A DNA stretch of 64,000 nt, taken from the NCBI GenBank assembly GCA_905221605.1, contig CAJNDS010002194.1:78501-142500 (forward strand). Reading direction: 5' to 3'. Positions 39,801-47,126 of the stretch are shown here, piece by piece. The position numbers and the translations under genes were made by a program. Each line of letters starts with the position of its first letter. The first letter of the stretch is position 1. The notes under the pieces were generated by a model, which saw only the letters and a list, made by a program, of their open reading frames with translations, was not told where the DNA came from and did not search any database. This DNA comes from Symbiodinium natans. Its lineage: Eukaryota > Sar > Dinophyceae > Suessiales > Symbiodiniaceae.

Positions 39801-42504
39801 GATCCAAGACTACATCTACACCACGGCGCTCCTTGGCGACCTGGAAAGGGAAGCGTCACGGTATGCAGATGTTCTGGATCGACTAGGAGATCTTTTCCCC
39901 TACATCGAGGTGGAAGGCGGCTACAGGATGGACAGTGCAGCAGGTCGTGAAGCCCTACGCCTCTACAAGGAGGTGGTTGAAAGTGGCAGAAAAGACCTGA
40001 AGGTCCACAAGATCAAGGCGCCTGTGCCCGTGAAGATCAGCAAGGAAGACACCTGGTGGGAGGTCCCCGACGCTAACACTGCGCATGAACCAGTTGCCGC
40101 ACCCGCTCAGCAAGACAAAACGATCGCCCGATCAGAGGTGGAGTATCCTGTGGTTTCGGACGTATCGGAGATCGATGAGGTCAAGGGTGAGGTCGTCCAG
40201 GCCGAGTCAGAGAAGGCTGAGTACCTTCCCCTGAACGAGGTCGTGCTCGCCGATGATGGGGATTACCGACCTCCCCTGGCGTCAGACGGCCGGGCAACAA
40301 GCGCAGCTACCCGAAAGGGTAAGTCGTCGGGGCAAAGCGAGGATGTCTACGCCCGTGAGATGTACCAGGACGCATCCAAAACCCATGGTGCAGAGGAAAG
40401 CCAGGAGCAGGACCTCCCGATGACCGGTTACTGGTACAACGGGGAGCTCCACGACCTTGAGCCTCTGCCAAGTGCCGATCTCCGCAAGTATGAACAGCGG
40501 GTGAACTTTAGGCACGGCGACCTCAAGCTGCTCAGCTTGCTCTTGAGGGGGCACCAGAATGACTGGTATGGGCTGGACTTCGACATCGCCATGTGGACGG
40601 ATGTCGATAAGCTCTTGGACCGCTTCAATGAAGCAACTCGTCGAAAATGGGGCGTAAGACAGCTGCTGCAGGTGACCGCGCAGGACAAAAAGAGGAGGTT
40701 CGAGATTCTTGGGATCCGACATGAGATCAGCAACAGTCTGAATCTTTCCCTCTTTCCTGTGCGGATCAGAGCAGTCACCGGTCACTCGGAGAAAGTGATG
40801 CGCATCGAGTCAGACGAGTTCCTTGCCCGGAGGTTTCTCACCAATGAGCATTTGGATGTCGCTCCACAGGTCATATACCACCGCACGGATGCGAAGAGCG
40901 TGGAGTCGATTTTGAAATCCGGGATCAAGGTCGCTGGCGGCAGAAAGGGCGGGCGTGCCCATGCATACTTCTCACCTACCACCCTCAAGGACGAGAAGTA
41001 CACTTCTGGACTCAGGTCGACGCAGCCGTTCCAGATTGCGGTGAACCTGCATGAAGCTCTCCGAGATGGCCTCGTCTTCTTCGAGAACAGTACCCGCGGG
41101 ATCTTGACCCGTGCAGTCGTTGGCCCTCAGTATATCCTGTCATGTGTGGACACCACCACGAACAAGGTGATCTACGCAAGAGCAGGAGAGGCCCAGCCTG
41201 CAGCCACCCGAGAGGGTGAGCCGGATACTGTTGAACAAGCTTCCTCGAGCTCAACAATCAAAGCCTTGGCGTCAAGGGCTGTCCCAGAAGACCAGCCCAA
41301 GCGAGTCAAGGGCACTGTTGGCGCTTTCATCGAGGCAAAGAAGGCGAGGATCGATGCTGCTGCGTTGGAATCCATTGAGGAGCAAGACGAGGCATCGGTG
41401 GATGACCAACCGCAGCCCGCACAGGAGGTATCCGACACGGAAGAGGCAGAGAGCGACAGCGAAGCCCCATACGGGAGCTATCCATGCTCGGCCTGCCAAC
41501 GCATCGTCCTGCTTGGGCAGCGCTTTTGCATGACATGCGGTGAGAACCAGTTTCCGGAGTCCAACAAGGCAAGCCGCCAGTACTCCTCGTTCCAGCAAAA
41601 CCGCCGCGCCACACTCCTCAAGCTGACGTACAATGCTCGGAATGAGGATCTCCTGGGACACCTCCGTGGCATCGCAGAAAAGTTTAGCAAACAGCGGGGC
41701 TCAGTCTCCCTGGATGCGCTGATCATACGCGATGCCAAAGACAAGTTCCAACGTGCGAGAAAGCTTAAGTTCGACTCCATTGCTGACCGGTTGGAACGTG
41801 ATGCCACCTTCTTCCTGCAGATGATGAGGAACGGAATCACGGTTCAGGATGCGTGCCGAATGGACCTCCTGGTGAAGGCCGTGCTCCCGGACCCAGGCCG
41901 CACGGAAGAGCAGCGGCTTCTGCAGGCGGGGTCGAACTACCTCAGCGGAGCTTCCCGAAAGGGAATGCCGGGCAAGTTGGTTTACTATGGCGATGCGCCA
42001 ATGGATGGCCTAAAATCGGCTGGACTGATTGACCAGTTCTCCGAGAACCCCATCGGGATGGCCTACGGCGGCGCCTTCATCGGCTTCAGCTTCTATGCCG
42101 ATATCGCCACCCGCTTGTCCGGTGCCCGCACAATCTACAGCTTCAACGGCATTGTGGAAATCAAGCATGAAACGCCGGAAGGCATGATTGCCGAGCTGCA
42201 AATGCTGGCAGCCGAATGCATCCACTCTGCCGAGGAGCAGGAAAGAATCACCGCCTACCACGCCGCCAAGAATCGAGAGACGGCACAGCAGCGAACGGAG
42301 GCTGCCACTACTACCCGTCCATCGACGCAGAGCGCCTCATCAAGGGACACAGCTGTTCGTGAAGCACCCTGGCATCAAGGGCAAGAGCAGTGGTGGTCAG
42401 ACCGTGAATGGCGCGAGTGGCGTGAGTGGCGTGAGCCAGCTAGTCAGGGTTGGGGCTCATCCCGCTGGAGCAGTCAGCGCGGATCGCAGTGGTGGAGCCG
42501 CTGA
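33802..42504 (+). CDS. ORF2: integrase, reverse transcriptase, RNase H and accessory enzymes
   Basis: About 2,900 residues counted from a GTG at 33,802; the frame is open from 33,691, so translation probably continues from ORF1. In order: HHCC zinc site (H144-x3-H148, C155-x2-C158); integrase core with D189, D251 and probably E282; copia integrase tail (GIFLGYHIQPG); reverse transcriptase ~630-900 with D746 and YVDD (D837, D838); RNase H with D1172, E1216 and D1306, ending ADVFTKPF at 1357-1364. These are complete copia modules. Beyond them lie a 2OG-dioxygenase-like region (~1455-1620), an SGNH-like region (~1797-2000), a Tpt1/KptA-like domain (~2235-2450), a zinc ribbon (C2562, C2565, C2576, C2579), an unassigned domain ~2700-2810 and a W/R/S-rich tail. 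Frame uninterrupted, so all parts are presumably made. Confidence 0.92.
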   Translation: MLAADEGDHPPWLAEILAKDSPLEGMKKEQLLKAGWVTVNGDPHVKVAHNPKTFRTPAPRYPKYRIRSTWGYKDGEWKQLENKVNMDELDAVYGKVPEGTNMTITVFAMPDGGEDVPDSDVEVHIPKSKKDEASLRAEAESVQHLLSHRPKNPFCPVCQRAKMYAPHARRKGGSSTVHSKGFGDHITIDHIITKDAKDYGFEGQTVAHVVKDVFTKFRYVYPADNKSGEQCYEDLLHFFEVDDNVKVVYSDNALEFDYAVKQLQARHNKSREYVDQNKAVIEREIRTILEGTRANLVQSGLPDQFWPLASQHHAISLNVSKRLDNGLVPWNQRFGSDFQGVLVPFGAKILYWADPKQKQPKRSKFAGTGIEGIFLGYHIQPGFVFKEEYLVAPLQGINEAIENDAFRTFRTKRLELLEGKFQFPLSQDLEALGNQKPPELDDQHHNAIEERNPHQEEDDFEGGVGPLDEGDRPLGGSARDDIVYPARYDPLDDVPFSVRERLAPATPSFKTKDGIGIPYGYRWDGERLIKQKGLSSLPGVQAKVWSKLTVEEKHKALAEHQASKQAKVDEDYNQAIKHVPAMPVLYGKPEDHRKKMCSLYESKLLEIAQDMYAVVAKILSAKEIESSPEAQAALDKEWKKLVDKGCWVEKRVREYDSVAAEARKTNEKVHFGKIFEIGTLKGSELKENDPNRRYKGRSVFQGNKVLDENSDHALFAEMSSSPASMEAGKILDVFGSQPGFSIQQADARQAYTQALFTGVETWVRLPRNRWPKGWRSMKDPVVPLKLALYGHPDSGGIWERHCETELKKVGFEPVLTDIWKSVFYNADLELLMVIYVDDFKLAGPTKNIQKGWESIATVIDMDPAEVIGRYFGCQHIEEKNVTLSKEHHPFHYVFEPENETAAPAKIAEDRWDVIPEVMLAVRHHSYPRKRLYMPTEEDVQMFPTIGPQRYTFQAADGVTEEHQDNMNIARDKCFKQWWTGTTYFDLAARGPEEFGLAVAAARKGKSVRNKAEAKKEVKQNKFVTLSRDQEDKPGSMTKPVTRITYDMKDFLHSCVDRYCELAKVDRSSLKSVSTPFHELRTATPIVNETEKTGRLQPIASKVLMKILFAARMARWDLLRATQSLASRVTKWSPDCDLALHRLVSYINSSVDLTMSGFIGDSIHDCRLWLFSDADFAGEYDSKSTTGCALFLVGPNTYYPINAFSKKQTSITMSSTESEVVSANQGVRAQGLPSLSLWYFLWRGKADREVGPRAEMKSTSNSVVARIDPELDEIRYGTTRPDGMSIADINGLHVQLPKCFQIRHLEDNQATITLLLSGRAGVLRHTDRTQKVSFGWLRQQYEEGHFRLLNVDTSEQVADVFTKPFTERTTWIHALKLIAHTYKSVDPQAGRNSVSKSVPAAPKSVCITTEQLEHVAKLLRRADRYDFEDFEQVAEMMYDNLRMSSSRLRSVVRSGTELAPKYFVFGLWTHGGCFGLTKRTGQMSQLCRYINGFIRKHAPKHFTWTSFVINFMGRAGVHSDKFNLRGSQNWSFGFGPYQGGELWVEDPDQRMDAFTDKDGKTWLGRNLQTCRKPVLLNPHLRHAVQPFTGNRHSLIAYSSGGWTKLGDDDKQLLQDTDFRTPRAQLKHACVCSCASPHDEGGKNCPKTTPDTVASFLRASIGNAQTYTTCTSASVEPAVPTLSVLAGSLQVVSSIEALGTMSRLVAHGAGYSCDTGMEGRPLALQGHLNMLVNAGLSVEYLQLQAGKEYDALLKAYEVFPPQTIASLSLNDPEIPTPNLLKLARISNEGLSKLQPTERLRRSRFLLVVTDSVTSLGRQNTKGQWKFSIPEEEIFMAALTLRYTSDKLHMCWGKTLSWLTWQVQEEIQAIRAKYGSECEIDVIVWWSGNEVAGRRGCIPTRLAPGAAYSTSQTSAEDVARKVRRCADALATLAGEPHIGFVRIVGNVDHETYNLHPAYNEFISKMFHEFTSRGLQVQNATSQAMKLSYYDDFHLWDTPENRKQIQDYIYTTALLGDLEREASRYADVLDRLGDLFPYIEVEGGYRMDSAAGREALRLYKEVVESGRKDLKVHKIKAPVPVKISKEDTWWEVPDANTAHEPVAAPAQQDKTIARSEVEYPVVSDVSEIDEVKGEVVQAESEKAEYLPLNEVVLADDGDYRPPLASDGRATSAATRKGKSSGQSEDVYAREMYQDASKTHGAEESQEQDLPMTGYWYNGELHDLEPLPSADLRKYEQRVNFRHGDLKLLSLLLRGHQNDWYGLDFDIAMWTDVDKLLDRFNEATRRKWGVRQLLQVTAQDKKRRFEILGIRHEISNSLNLSLFPVRIRAVTGHSEKVMRIESDEFLARRFLTNEHLDVAPQVIYHRTDAKSVESILKSGIKVAGGRKGGRAHAYFSPTTLKDEKYTSGLRSTQPFQIAVNLHEALRDGLVFFENSTRGILTRAVVGPQYILSCVDTTTNKVIYARAGEAQPAATREGEPDTVEQASSSSTIKALASRAVPEDQPKRVKGTVGAFIEAKKARIDAAALESIEEQDEASVDDQPQPAQEVSDTEEAESDSEAPYGSYPCSACQRIVLLGQRFCMTCGENQFPESNKASRQYSSFQQNRRATLLKLTYNARNEDLLGHLRGIAEKFSKQRGSVSLDALIIRDAKDKFQRARKLKFDSIADRLERDATFFLQMMRNGITVQDACRMDLLVKAVLPDPGRTEEQRLLQAGSNYLSGASRKGMPGKLVYYGDAPMDGLKSAGLIDQFSENPIGMAYGGAFIGFSFYADIATRLSGARTIYSFNGIVEIKHETPEGMIAELQMLAAECIHSAEEQERITAYHAAKNRETAQQRTEAATTTRPSTQSASSRDTAVREAPWHQGQEQWWSDREWREWREWREPASQGWGSSRWSSQRGSQWWSR
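38161..38670 (+). other. Domain in ORF2: 2OG-Fe(II) dioxygenase-like
   Basis: ORF2 residues ~1455-1620. The order of motifs matches a double-stranded beta-helix dioxygenase: H1517-S-D1519-K-F-N1522, then GFGPYQGGELWV, then H1581 (or H1578) and GNRHSLIAYS with R1590. H-x-D...H would bind iron, and the arginine 2-oxoglutarate. The HxDxxN form is also found in TET/JBP-type nucleic-acid oxygenases, which is notable because dinoflagellate DNA contains hydroxymethyluracil. That affiliation is inference. Confidence 0.55.
39190..39800 (+). other. Domain in ORF2: SGNH/GDSL hydrolase-like
   Basis: ORF2 residues ~1797-2000. FLLVVTDS (S1809, in the position of the GDS serine), IVWWSGNEVAG (G1885-N1886, block III) and YYDDFHLW (D1987-x-x-H1990, block V) occur in the right order and at plausible spacing. 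An esterase of this fold is known in ORF1 of some CR1/L2-type non-LTR retrotransposons. The T for G in block I and E for D in block III are deviations, so activity is uncertain. Confidence 0.55.
40504..41152 (+). other. Domain in ORF2: Tpt1/KptA RNA 2'-phosphotransferase-like
   Basis: ORF2 residues ~2235-2450. Family signposts in order: LSLLLRG (2244-2250), WTDVDKLL, DKKRRFEI (R2299), RIRAVTGHS (2321-2329, like IRAxQGHS), VIYHRT (H2360), GRAHAYFSP (R2385, H2387) and FFENSTRGILTRAVVG near the end. Tpt1/KptA removes a 2'-phosphate from RNA, using NAD+, after tRNA splicing or RNA ligation. The catalytic arginines seem present; the usual LRH has become LRGH, so the histidine may be displaced. Confidence 0.75.
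41440..41560 (+). other. Domain in ORF2: zinc ribbon
   Basis: C2562-x2-C2565-x10-C2576-x2-C2579 (YPCSAC ... FCMTCG) between an acidic linker and the C-terminal domain. Probably structural or nucleic-acid binding. Confidence 0.7.
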
Positions 42505-42643
42505 ATGCCCATTTTGTATGCACAATAGCTCAAGTTTTGCTTTCCCTTCACCTTTGTTTCGGTCATAGCGGGTGGGACAACATGGGCCACCCGAAAGGGT
42601 GTGTCGTAATCCTCTGTCCACCTTAGCTTGTGCCAAGCACGGT

Positions 42644-42651
42644 GAGGGGGG
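42644..42651 (+). promoter_or_regulatory. Polypurine tract
   Basis: GAGGGGGG ends exactly at the base before the 3' LTR, the position of the plus-strand primer. Confidence 0.85.
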
Positions 42652-42794
42652 TGTAGTTTTTCATGGAGGAATTACACTCCTTTTGCGAGCTGTGCATACC
42701 ATCGCTTCACCCTCGACTGTGGCTCAAGTTGCCGATAAAAAGAGGCGTACTTAACGGTTTATTTGTTCCCTCATGTGCTGACCTGAAAACTTCA
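42652..42794 (+). repeat. 3' LTR (143 bp)
   Basis: Identical to the 5' LTR, TG...CA, followed by the ATTTT target duplication. Identity of the two copies indicates recent insertion. Confidence 0.95.
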
Positions 42795-42799
42795 ATTTT
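42795..42799 (+). repeat. Target-site duplication, right (ATTTT)
   Basis: Exact repeat of 30,392-30,396; the R1 sequence resumes here (TTTTGCCTAGTTTCGTGGCC, comparable with TTTTCGCGAGTTTGGCGGCC at 29,727). Confidence 0.9.
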
Positions 42800-43209
42800 G
42801 CCTAGTTTCGTGGCCTTGGATTGCAAACTTTAGCGAGTTTTGACTTTTCTAGGCAAACCCCGTCAAAGCCCGCCCAAAACTCGGTCAAAACTCCGGACCC
42901 AAACCCGAGACAATTTCTGTAAACTCTAAGCCCCAAACCCTGTTGTTGGAGGCAGGGCTTCTCCCTCCGTGGCCCTTCCGCCTCGAGCGAGCCTAGCTTC
43001 CACGCAGTCCGGCGACCGGCTTCAACCCCCTAAACCCCCTAAACCCCCTAAGCCCCCTAAACCGCCTAAACCCCCTAAACCCCTAAGTCCCCTAAACTCC
43101 CCAACCCCGCTAAACCCCCTAAACCGCTAAAACCCCCACCACCCGGCGTTTCAAATCGGAAAGATACATGCAACTAAATGCTGGTCTGTCTTTTGGTGAG
43201 AGCGGCAAG

Positions 43210-43307
43210 AAGCACGGATCGGAGCGAAGAACTACCGGAATGGATTGGCGAAGAAGTGGCCCCCGATGTGAGGTTTCCTATTCGTAATTTTAGCCGCGAG
43301 TACAAAG
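43210..43307 (+). CDS. Candidate exon, unknown protein
   Basis: It reads STDRSEELPEWIGEEVAP then DVRFPIRNFSREYK, ending at AAAG|GTGAGG, a textbook donor. The next island (43,451) continues in phase if the intron ends in AGG, as two kinase introns do. Confidence 0.55.
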
Positions 43308-43404
43308 GTGAGGGGCGTGAAGGGGAGGAGGGGTGGGGGGGTTCGAGGGGCTGTCAACTGACATGAGCAGCATGCGGGGGAGGGGGGGCAGGTAGATGTT
43401 GCAA

Positions 43405-43438
<34 letters not shown>
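43405..43438 (+). repeat. Run of 34 G
   Basis: An uninterrupted G run inside the short putative intron between the exons at 43,210 and 43,451. True length is likely uncertain in any assembly. Confidence 0.9.
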
Positions 43439-43439
<1 letters not shown>

Positions 43440-43450
43440 AGGGGACAAAG

Positions 43451-43635
43451 GTACAGAGTTCTGGATGGCATCACGTATTCAACACCGAAACCGAATGTTT
43501 GCATGCAGTGGAAAGCTACTCAACTACCCTGGATGAAGATCCGAAGGTAAGCAGCACATGTAAGGGTTCCACTGGAAATGAAAGTCGTGCCGGTTCTGCT
43601 ACTAGTCAACCGATCCGCCGTGTACCAAGAGTCAG
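43451..43635 (+). CDS. Candidate exon, unknown protein
   Basis: A stop-free 185 nt without an ATG: VQSSGWHHVFNTETECLHAV... DPKVSSTCKGSTGNESRAG... IRRVPRV, ending GTCAG|GTGAAT. Hydrophilic; family unknown. Probably spliced to 43,210-43,307. Confidence 0.55.
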
Positions 43636-44886
43636 GTGAATAGTTCAAAAGAAATCGTTGCCTTGCTCCCACGGTGGTCTAGACCACAAACCCTAAAATC
43701 CCAAGCCCTGAACTTCGGCCCTAACCCTAAGCAGCAGACTCCGCTTGCCGGGTCTTTCATTTTCTTCTGGCTGGTTCTTGGTAGGGAATGAGGGAATGAG
43801 GTAAGTGCAATTTAGGGTTTTAGGGTTTAGGGTTAGGGTTTAGGGTTTAGGGTTTCAGGAGCAGTTCAGTCTGGGGTCTAGGTTCCTAAAGCGTTGAGGG
43901 TGCTGAGGGCTTGGGTGGAGAGCTAGTCTCACGCTCTTCTGGGTGCAAAAAAATGAGCTACCATAATGGGGGAGCCATATTCATTACATACCCATGATTC
44001 CTCAACAGCACTTGAGAAGATTTATGGGTTGTGATCAAAAGCGTTACAAGTACCTTACATAAGATTATAGAGATCTTACTTAGAAACCCACTTATAGCTA
44101 CCATTAACCTCCGAGCAACCTAGCCTAGGTGAAGTGCGTTTCTGAAGCGCACCCGCCGTCTCTGAGCCAGGACAGGGCGCAAGCAGCTGTTACTTGTAAG
44201 TGGAGATCGTACGCCGCCCTGTTGTTCATCTTATCCCTAAACCCTAAACCCTAAACTCTAAACCCTAAACCCTAAACACTGCGGTATCACCCGACTGTTG
44301 CCACGCCGCTCCTTGCGCTGCAGGTAACGGGCTTTACACCCCTGACACCCTAAAGCCTGACTCACTGACACCCGCATGCACCGTAAAGCTAAGCTCCTTT
44401 CCTTCCGTGATACTATATCCTGAACATGTTGCCTGTGTATAAAAAGAATACTGCTTGAACGGGATCCGTTTCGAAGCAAGCTGTTTCCTTCTTTAATATG
44501 TTCGGGTTCAGGGTTTAGGTTTCAGGGTGTAGGGTTTAGGGTTGAGGGTGTAGGGTTTAGGGTTCAGGGTGACAATAAGGGACCCGCAGTAGAGACCCCC
44601 CAAAGATGTATGTGGTATGTATGTCCTTGCTTGCACCAGGACCAGGTTGCACAGTGATAAGGCTCTCCTTGTATTCTTGGTATTGAGATCTTTGATCTCT
44701 CTCCTGACTCCTCAACCCCAAACTTTGAAGAACAGTGTCGACCCCCCCCCTCAACCCCCCCCTTCCCCTCACCCACCCCCTTCCCCCCCTCTCCCACCCA
44801 AGAGTCATTGCAGAGAACATTGTTGGGTTTAGGGAGTCGGGTTTAGGGCTTAGGGCCAATCGGGTGTGTAGGGTTTGGGCCTGCAG

Positions 44887-44965
44887 CTGCTGCGAAGGAC
44901 CTTGGCGGTTGGAGCAATGATCTAGAAGGCACGCCCGGCGAGAGGGGAGACTGCGCAGTTCCACG
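44887..44965 (+). CDS. Candidate exon, unknown protein
   Basis: It follows GCCTGCAG and reads AAKDLGGWSNDLEGTPGE then RGDCAVP, ending CCACG|GTTTGG. Its last 26 bases plus the start of the downstream intron recur inverted at about 47,303-47,333. Confidence 0.45.
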
Positions 44966-45179
44966 GTTTGGGTTTTGGGCTTGGGGTTTAGGGTTTAGGG
45001 TTTAGGGTTTAAGGTTTAGGGTTCAGGGTTGAAGGTTTAGGGTTCAGGGTTTAGGGTTTAGGGTTTAGGGTTTAGGAAGCCATGGCCTGCAGGGCTTTTG
45101 GAAAAGAGGGGTATTCTAGGGTCGTGGGCGTGGAAGAGTCCAGGACCATTCGGTTTCCTTTTTAAACTTTATTCGGTTC

Positions 45180-45415
45180 TAAACCCTAAACCCTAAACCC
45201 TAAACCCTAAACCCTAAACCCTAAACCCTAAACCCTAAACCCTAAACCCTAAACCCTAAACCCTAGACCCTAAACCCTTAACCCTTAACCCTTAACCCTA
45301 AACCCTAAACCCTAAACCCTAAACCCTAAACCCTAAACCCTAAACCCTTAACCCTAAACCCTAAACCCTAAACCCTAAACCCTAAACCCTAAACCCTAAA
45401 CCCTAAACCCTAAAA
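45180..45415 (-). repeat. Long (CCCTAAA)n array
   Basis: About 33 units with a small patch of CCCTTAA variants (45,283-45,300). Confidence 0.95.
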
Positions 45416-45966
45416 CCTCCCTGGACCCCCCTAAAACCTGGAGACCCCTGGGACCGCTCTGGGACCTTCAGGAACCTACGGAGAGCCTGTCGAGGGTGGG
45501 GCTGCGAAGCTATGCGAGTGCGCGATAAGCAGTGCGCCCCCTGAATCACGCACGCCCTCAACCTAATCCTTAAACCCTAAACCCTACACCCTAAACCCTA
45601 AACCCTGAACCCTAAACCCTAAGCCCTAAGCCCTAAGCCCTCCTGAGCCCTAAGCCCTAAACCCGAGCCCGGCTTTTTGCAAGGGCTCCGGAGGTCGAGA
45701 CGACTGCTTCGGGATTCGGGGGGTTTAGGGTTTAGGGTGTAGGGTTTAGGGCTTAGGGTTTAGGGTTTAGGGTTAGTTTAGGGTGTAGCGTTTCGGGTTT
45801 AGGGTTTCTGGTTTTTGGAGGGTTTTGGGTTTTTGGGGTTGTGTGGGTTTGGAGGGTTTGGGGCTATTTGTGTTTGGGGTTTAGGGTTCTGTTTTAGGGG
45901 TTTATGTGCTTCGAGGATGTAGGGTTTCCCAAACCCAAAACCCTAAAACCCCAAACCCAAGCCCAG

Positions 45967-46032
45967 GCCTTCGCCGGAACAGCACTGCGCAGCAGCTGTT
46001 CTTGTGCAAGGATTCCATCGTCCCCCTGGCTT
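45967..46032 (+). CDS. Candidate exon, unknown protein
   Basis: It follows AAGCCCAG and reads LRRNSTAQQLFLCKDSIV then PLA, ending GCTT|GTTGAG. Confidence 0.4.
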
Positions 46033-46773
46033 GTTGAGAGAAGAGCCACCCAAAGAGGGTTTGGGGTTTAGGGTTCCTGCAGCCCTAGCCCTAAACCCTA
46101 CACCCTGAACCTAAACCGTAAACCCTAAACCCTAAATGCTTTGTAGGGTGCGGAAGGCTCACGGCTTCAAAGCTTCGCCGCAGTGCAGGTTTCTGGGTTG
46201 AGGGCGAGAGACAAAGCCCTGCTAGGCAGGTGTACCACTGAATGGAGGCGGTTAGGGTTTAGGGTTTAGGGTTGAGGGTTTAGGGTTTAAGGTTTAGGGT
46301 TTAGGGTTTGAGAGCGTGCTTGGGTTTTTTCCCCAGAGAGTCGGACAATGTGCTCAGCCTTTCTTGCAGCGCGCGGACGGGTTGCTGCTCAAGAATGCAC
46401 GTTCAGCAACGACATGGGTAGTTCTCGAAATTTTGGCACCTTCTCTGGATTGCCTATATCATACGACACCCATACAAGAAGGACCCAACGAAAAGGGACC
46501 CTAATTTTGACCCAGCCAAGCCACGGGGCCGGAAGTTTTTTTTTGTGCTTCGGCGAAGAAGAGGGAGGTGCTGTGTTGTAACAGGACGCTACTTGGCCTC
46601 GTAGTATAGTATATATATATACACTTCTACTTATACTTATATATATATATACATACATATCTACATCGGGCCTACGTGAAGTATCGGGTGCAGAAGTTAG
46701 TAGGATTAAGGGCCCCCTGCTATAGGGGGCCTTTGTTTTGCAGGGCGTCAGCCGGAGCACACGAGAGTCTTTT

Positions 46774-47126
46774 GAACCCTAACACCCTAACACCCTAACA
46801 CCCTAACACCCTAACACCCTAACACCCTAACACCCTAACACCCTAACACCCTAACACCCTAACACCCTAACACCCTAACACCCTAACACCCTAACACCCT
46901 AACACCCTAACACCCGAACACCCTAACACCCTAACACCCTAACACCCTAACACCCTAACACCCTAACACCCTAACACCCTAACACCCTAACACCCTAACA
47001 CCCTAACACCCTAACGCCCTAACACCCTAACACCCTAACACCCTAACACCCTAACACCCTAACACCCTAACACCCTAACACCCTAACACCCTAACACCCT
47101 AACACCCTAACACCCTAACACCCTAG
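46774..47126 (-). repeat. Octamer array (AACACCCT)n
   Basis: About 44 near-perfect copies of an 8-base unit (AGGGTGTT on the other strand), with two single-base variants. It differs from the standard heptamer by one inserted base and a change, yet is as homogeneous as the heptamer arrays. The same octamer in the other orientation is at 51,428-51,600. Confidence 0.95.

Larger units (their letters stand above)
31265..42606 (+). other. Twelve copies of a 22-nt conserved hairpin in the copia element
   Basis: Pattern: RGC, 5-base arm, tetraloop, complementary 5-base arm, one base, GYCG. Positions with arms and loop: 31265 CTGCC/GGTGG GAAA; 31349 CCCCC/GGGGG GCAA; 32686 CGCCC/GGGTG GAAA; 33736 TGCCC/GGGCA GAAA; 36798 TGCCC/GGGTA GAAA; 37533 CGACC/GGTTG GCGA; 39176 CAACC/GGTTG GAAA; 39579 CACCC/GGGTG TAGC; 40305 TACCC/GGGTA GAAA; 41202 CACCC/GGGTG GAGA; 41949 TTCCC/GGGAA GAAA; 42585 CACCC/GGGTG GAAA. 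All stems pair fully (some G-U); 11 loops are GNRA. GC and GY can add two pairs beyond a one-base bulge. All lie on the coding strand. Relative to the ORFs, seven start at codon position 3, two at position 1 and one at position 2; two are untranslated. Confidence 0.85.
30397..42794 (+). mobile_element. Complete Ty1/copia-type LTR retrotransposon, 12.4 kb
   Basis: Order: LTR, primer site, ORF1 (Gag-protease), ORF2 (integrase-RT-RNase H plus a long accessory region), polypurine tract, LTR. Integrase before reverse transcriptase defines copia. LTRs are identical, ORFs intact and the 5 bp duplication exact, so insertion is recent and the copy may be active. It sits in repeat R1, in the same transcriptional sense as the surrounding exons. 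The element is unusually long for copia because of about 1,500 extra residues after RNase H and because it carries twelve copies of a conserved hairpin. Confidence 0.95.

Noticed and set aside
32690-42600. The recurrent AARKG/ATRKG peptides as a protease cleavage site
   Set aside because: The peptide appears only in copies of one codon phase; other copies of the same hairpin lie in different phases or outside the ORFs, so the constraint is at nucleotide level.
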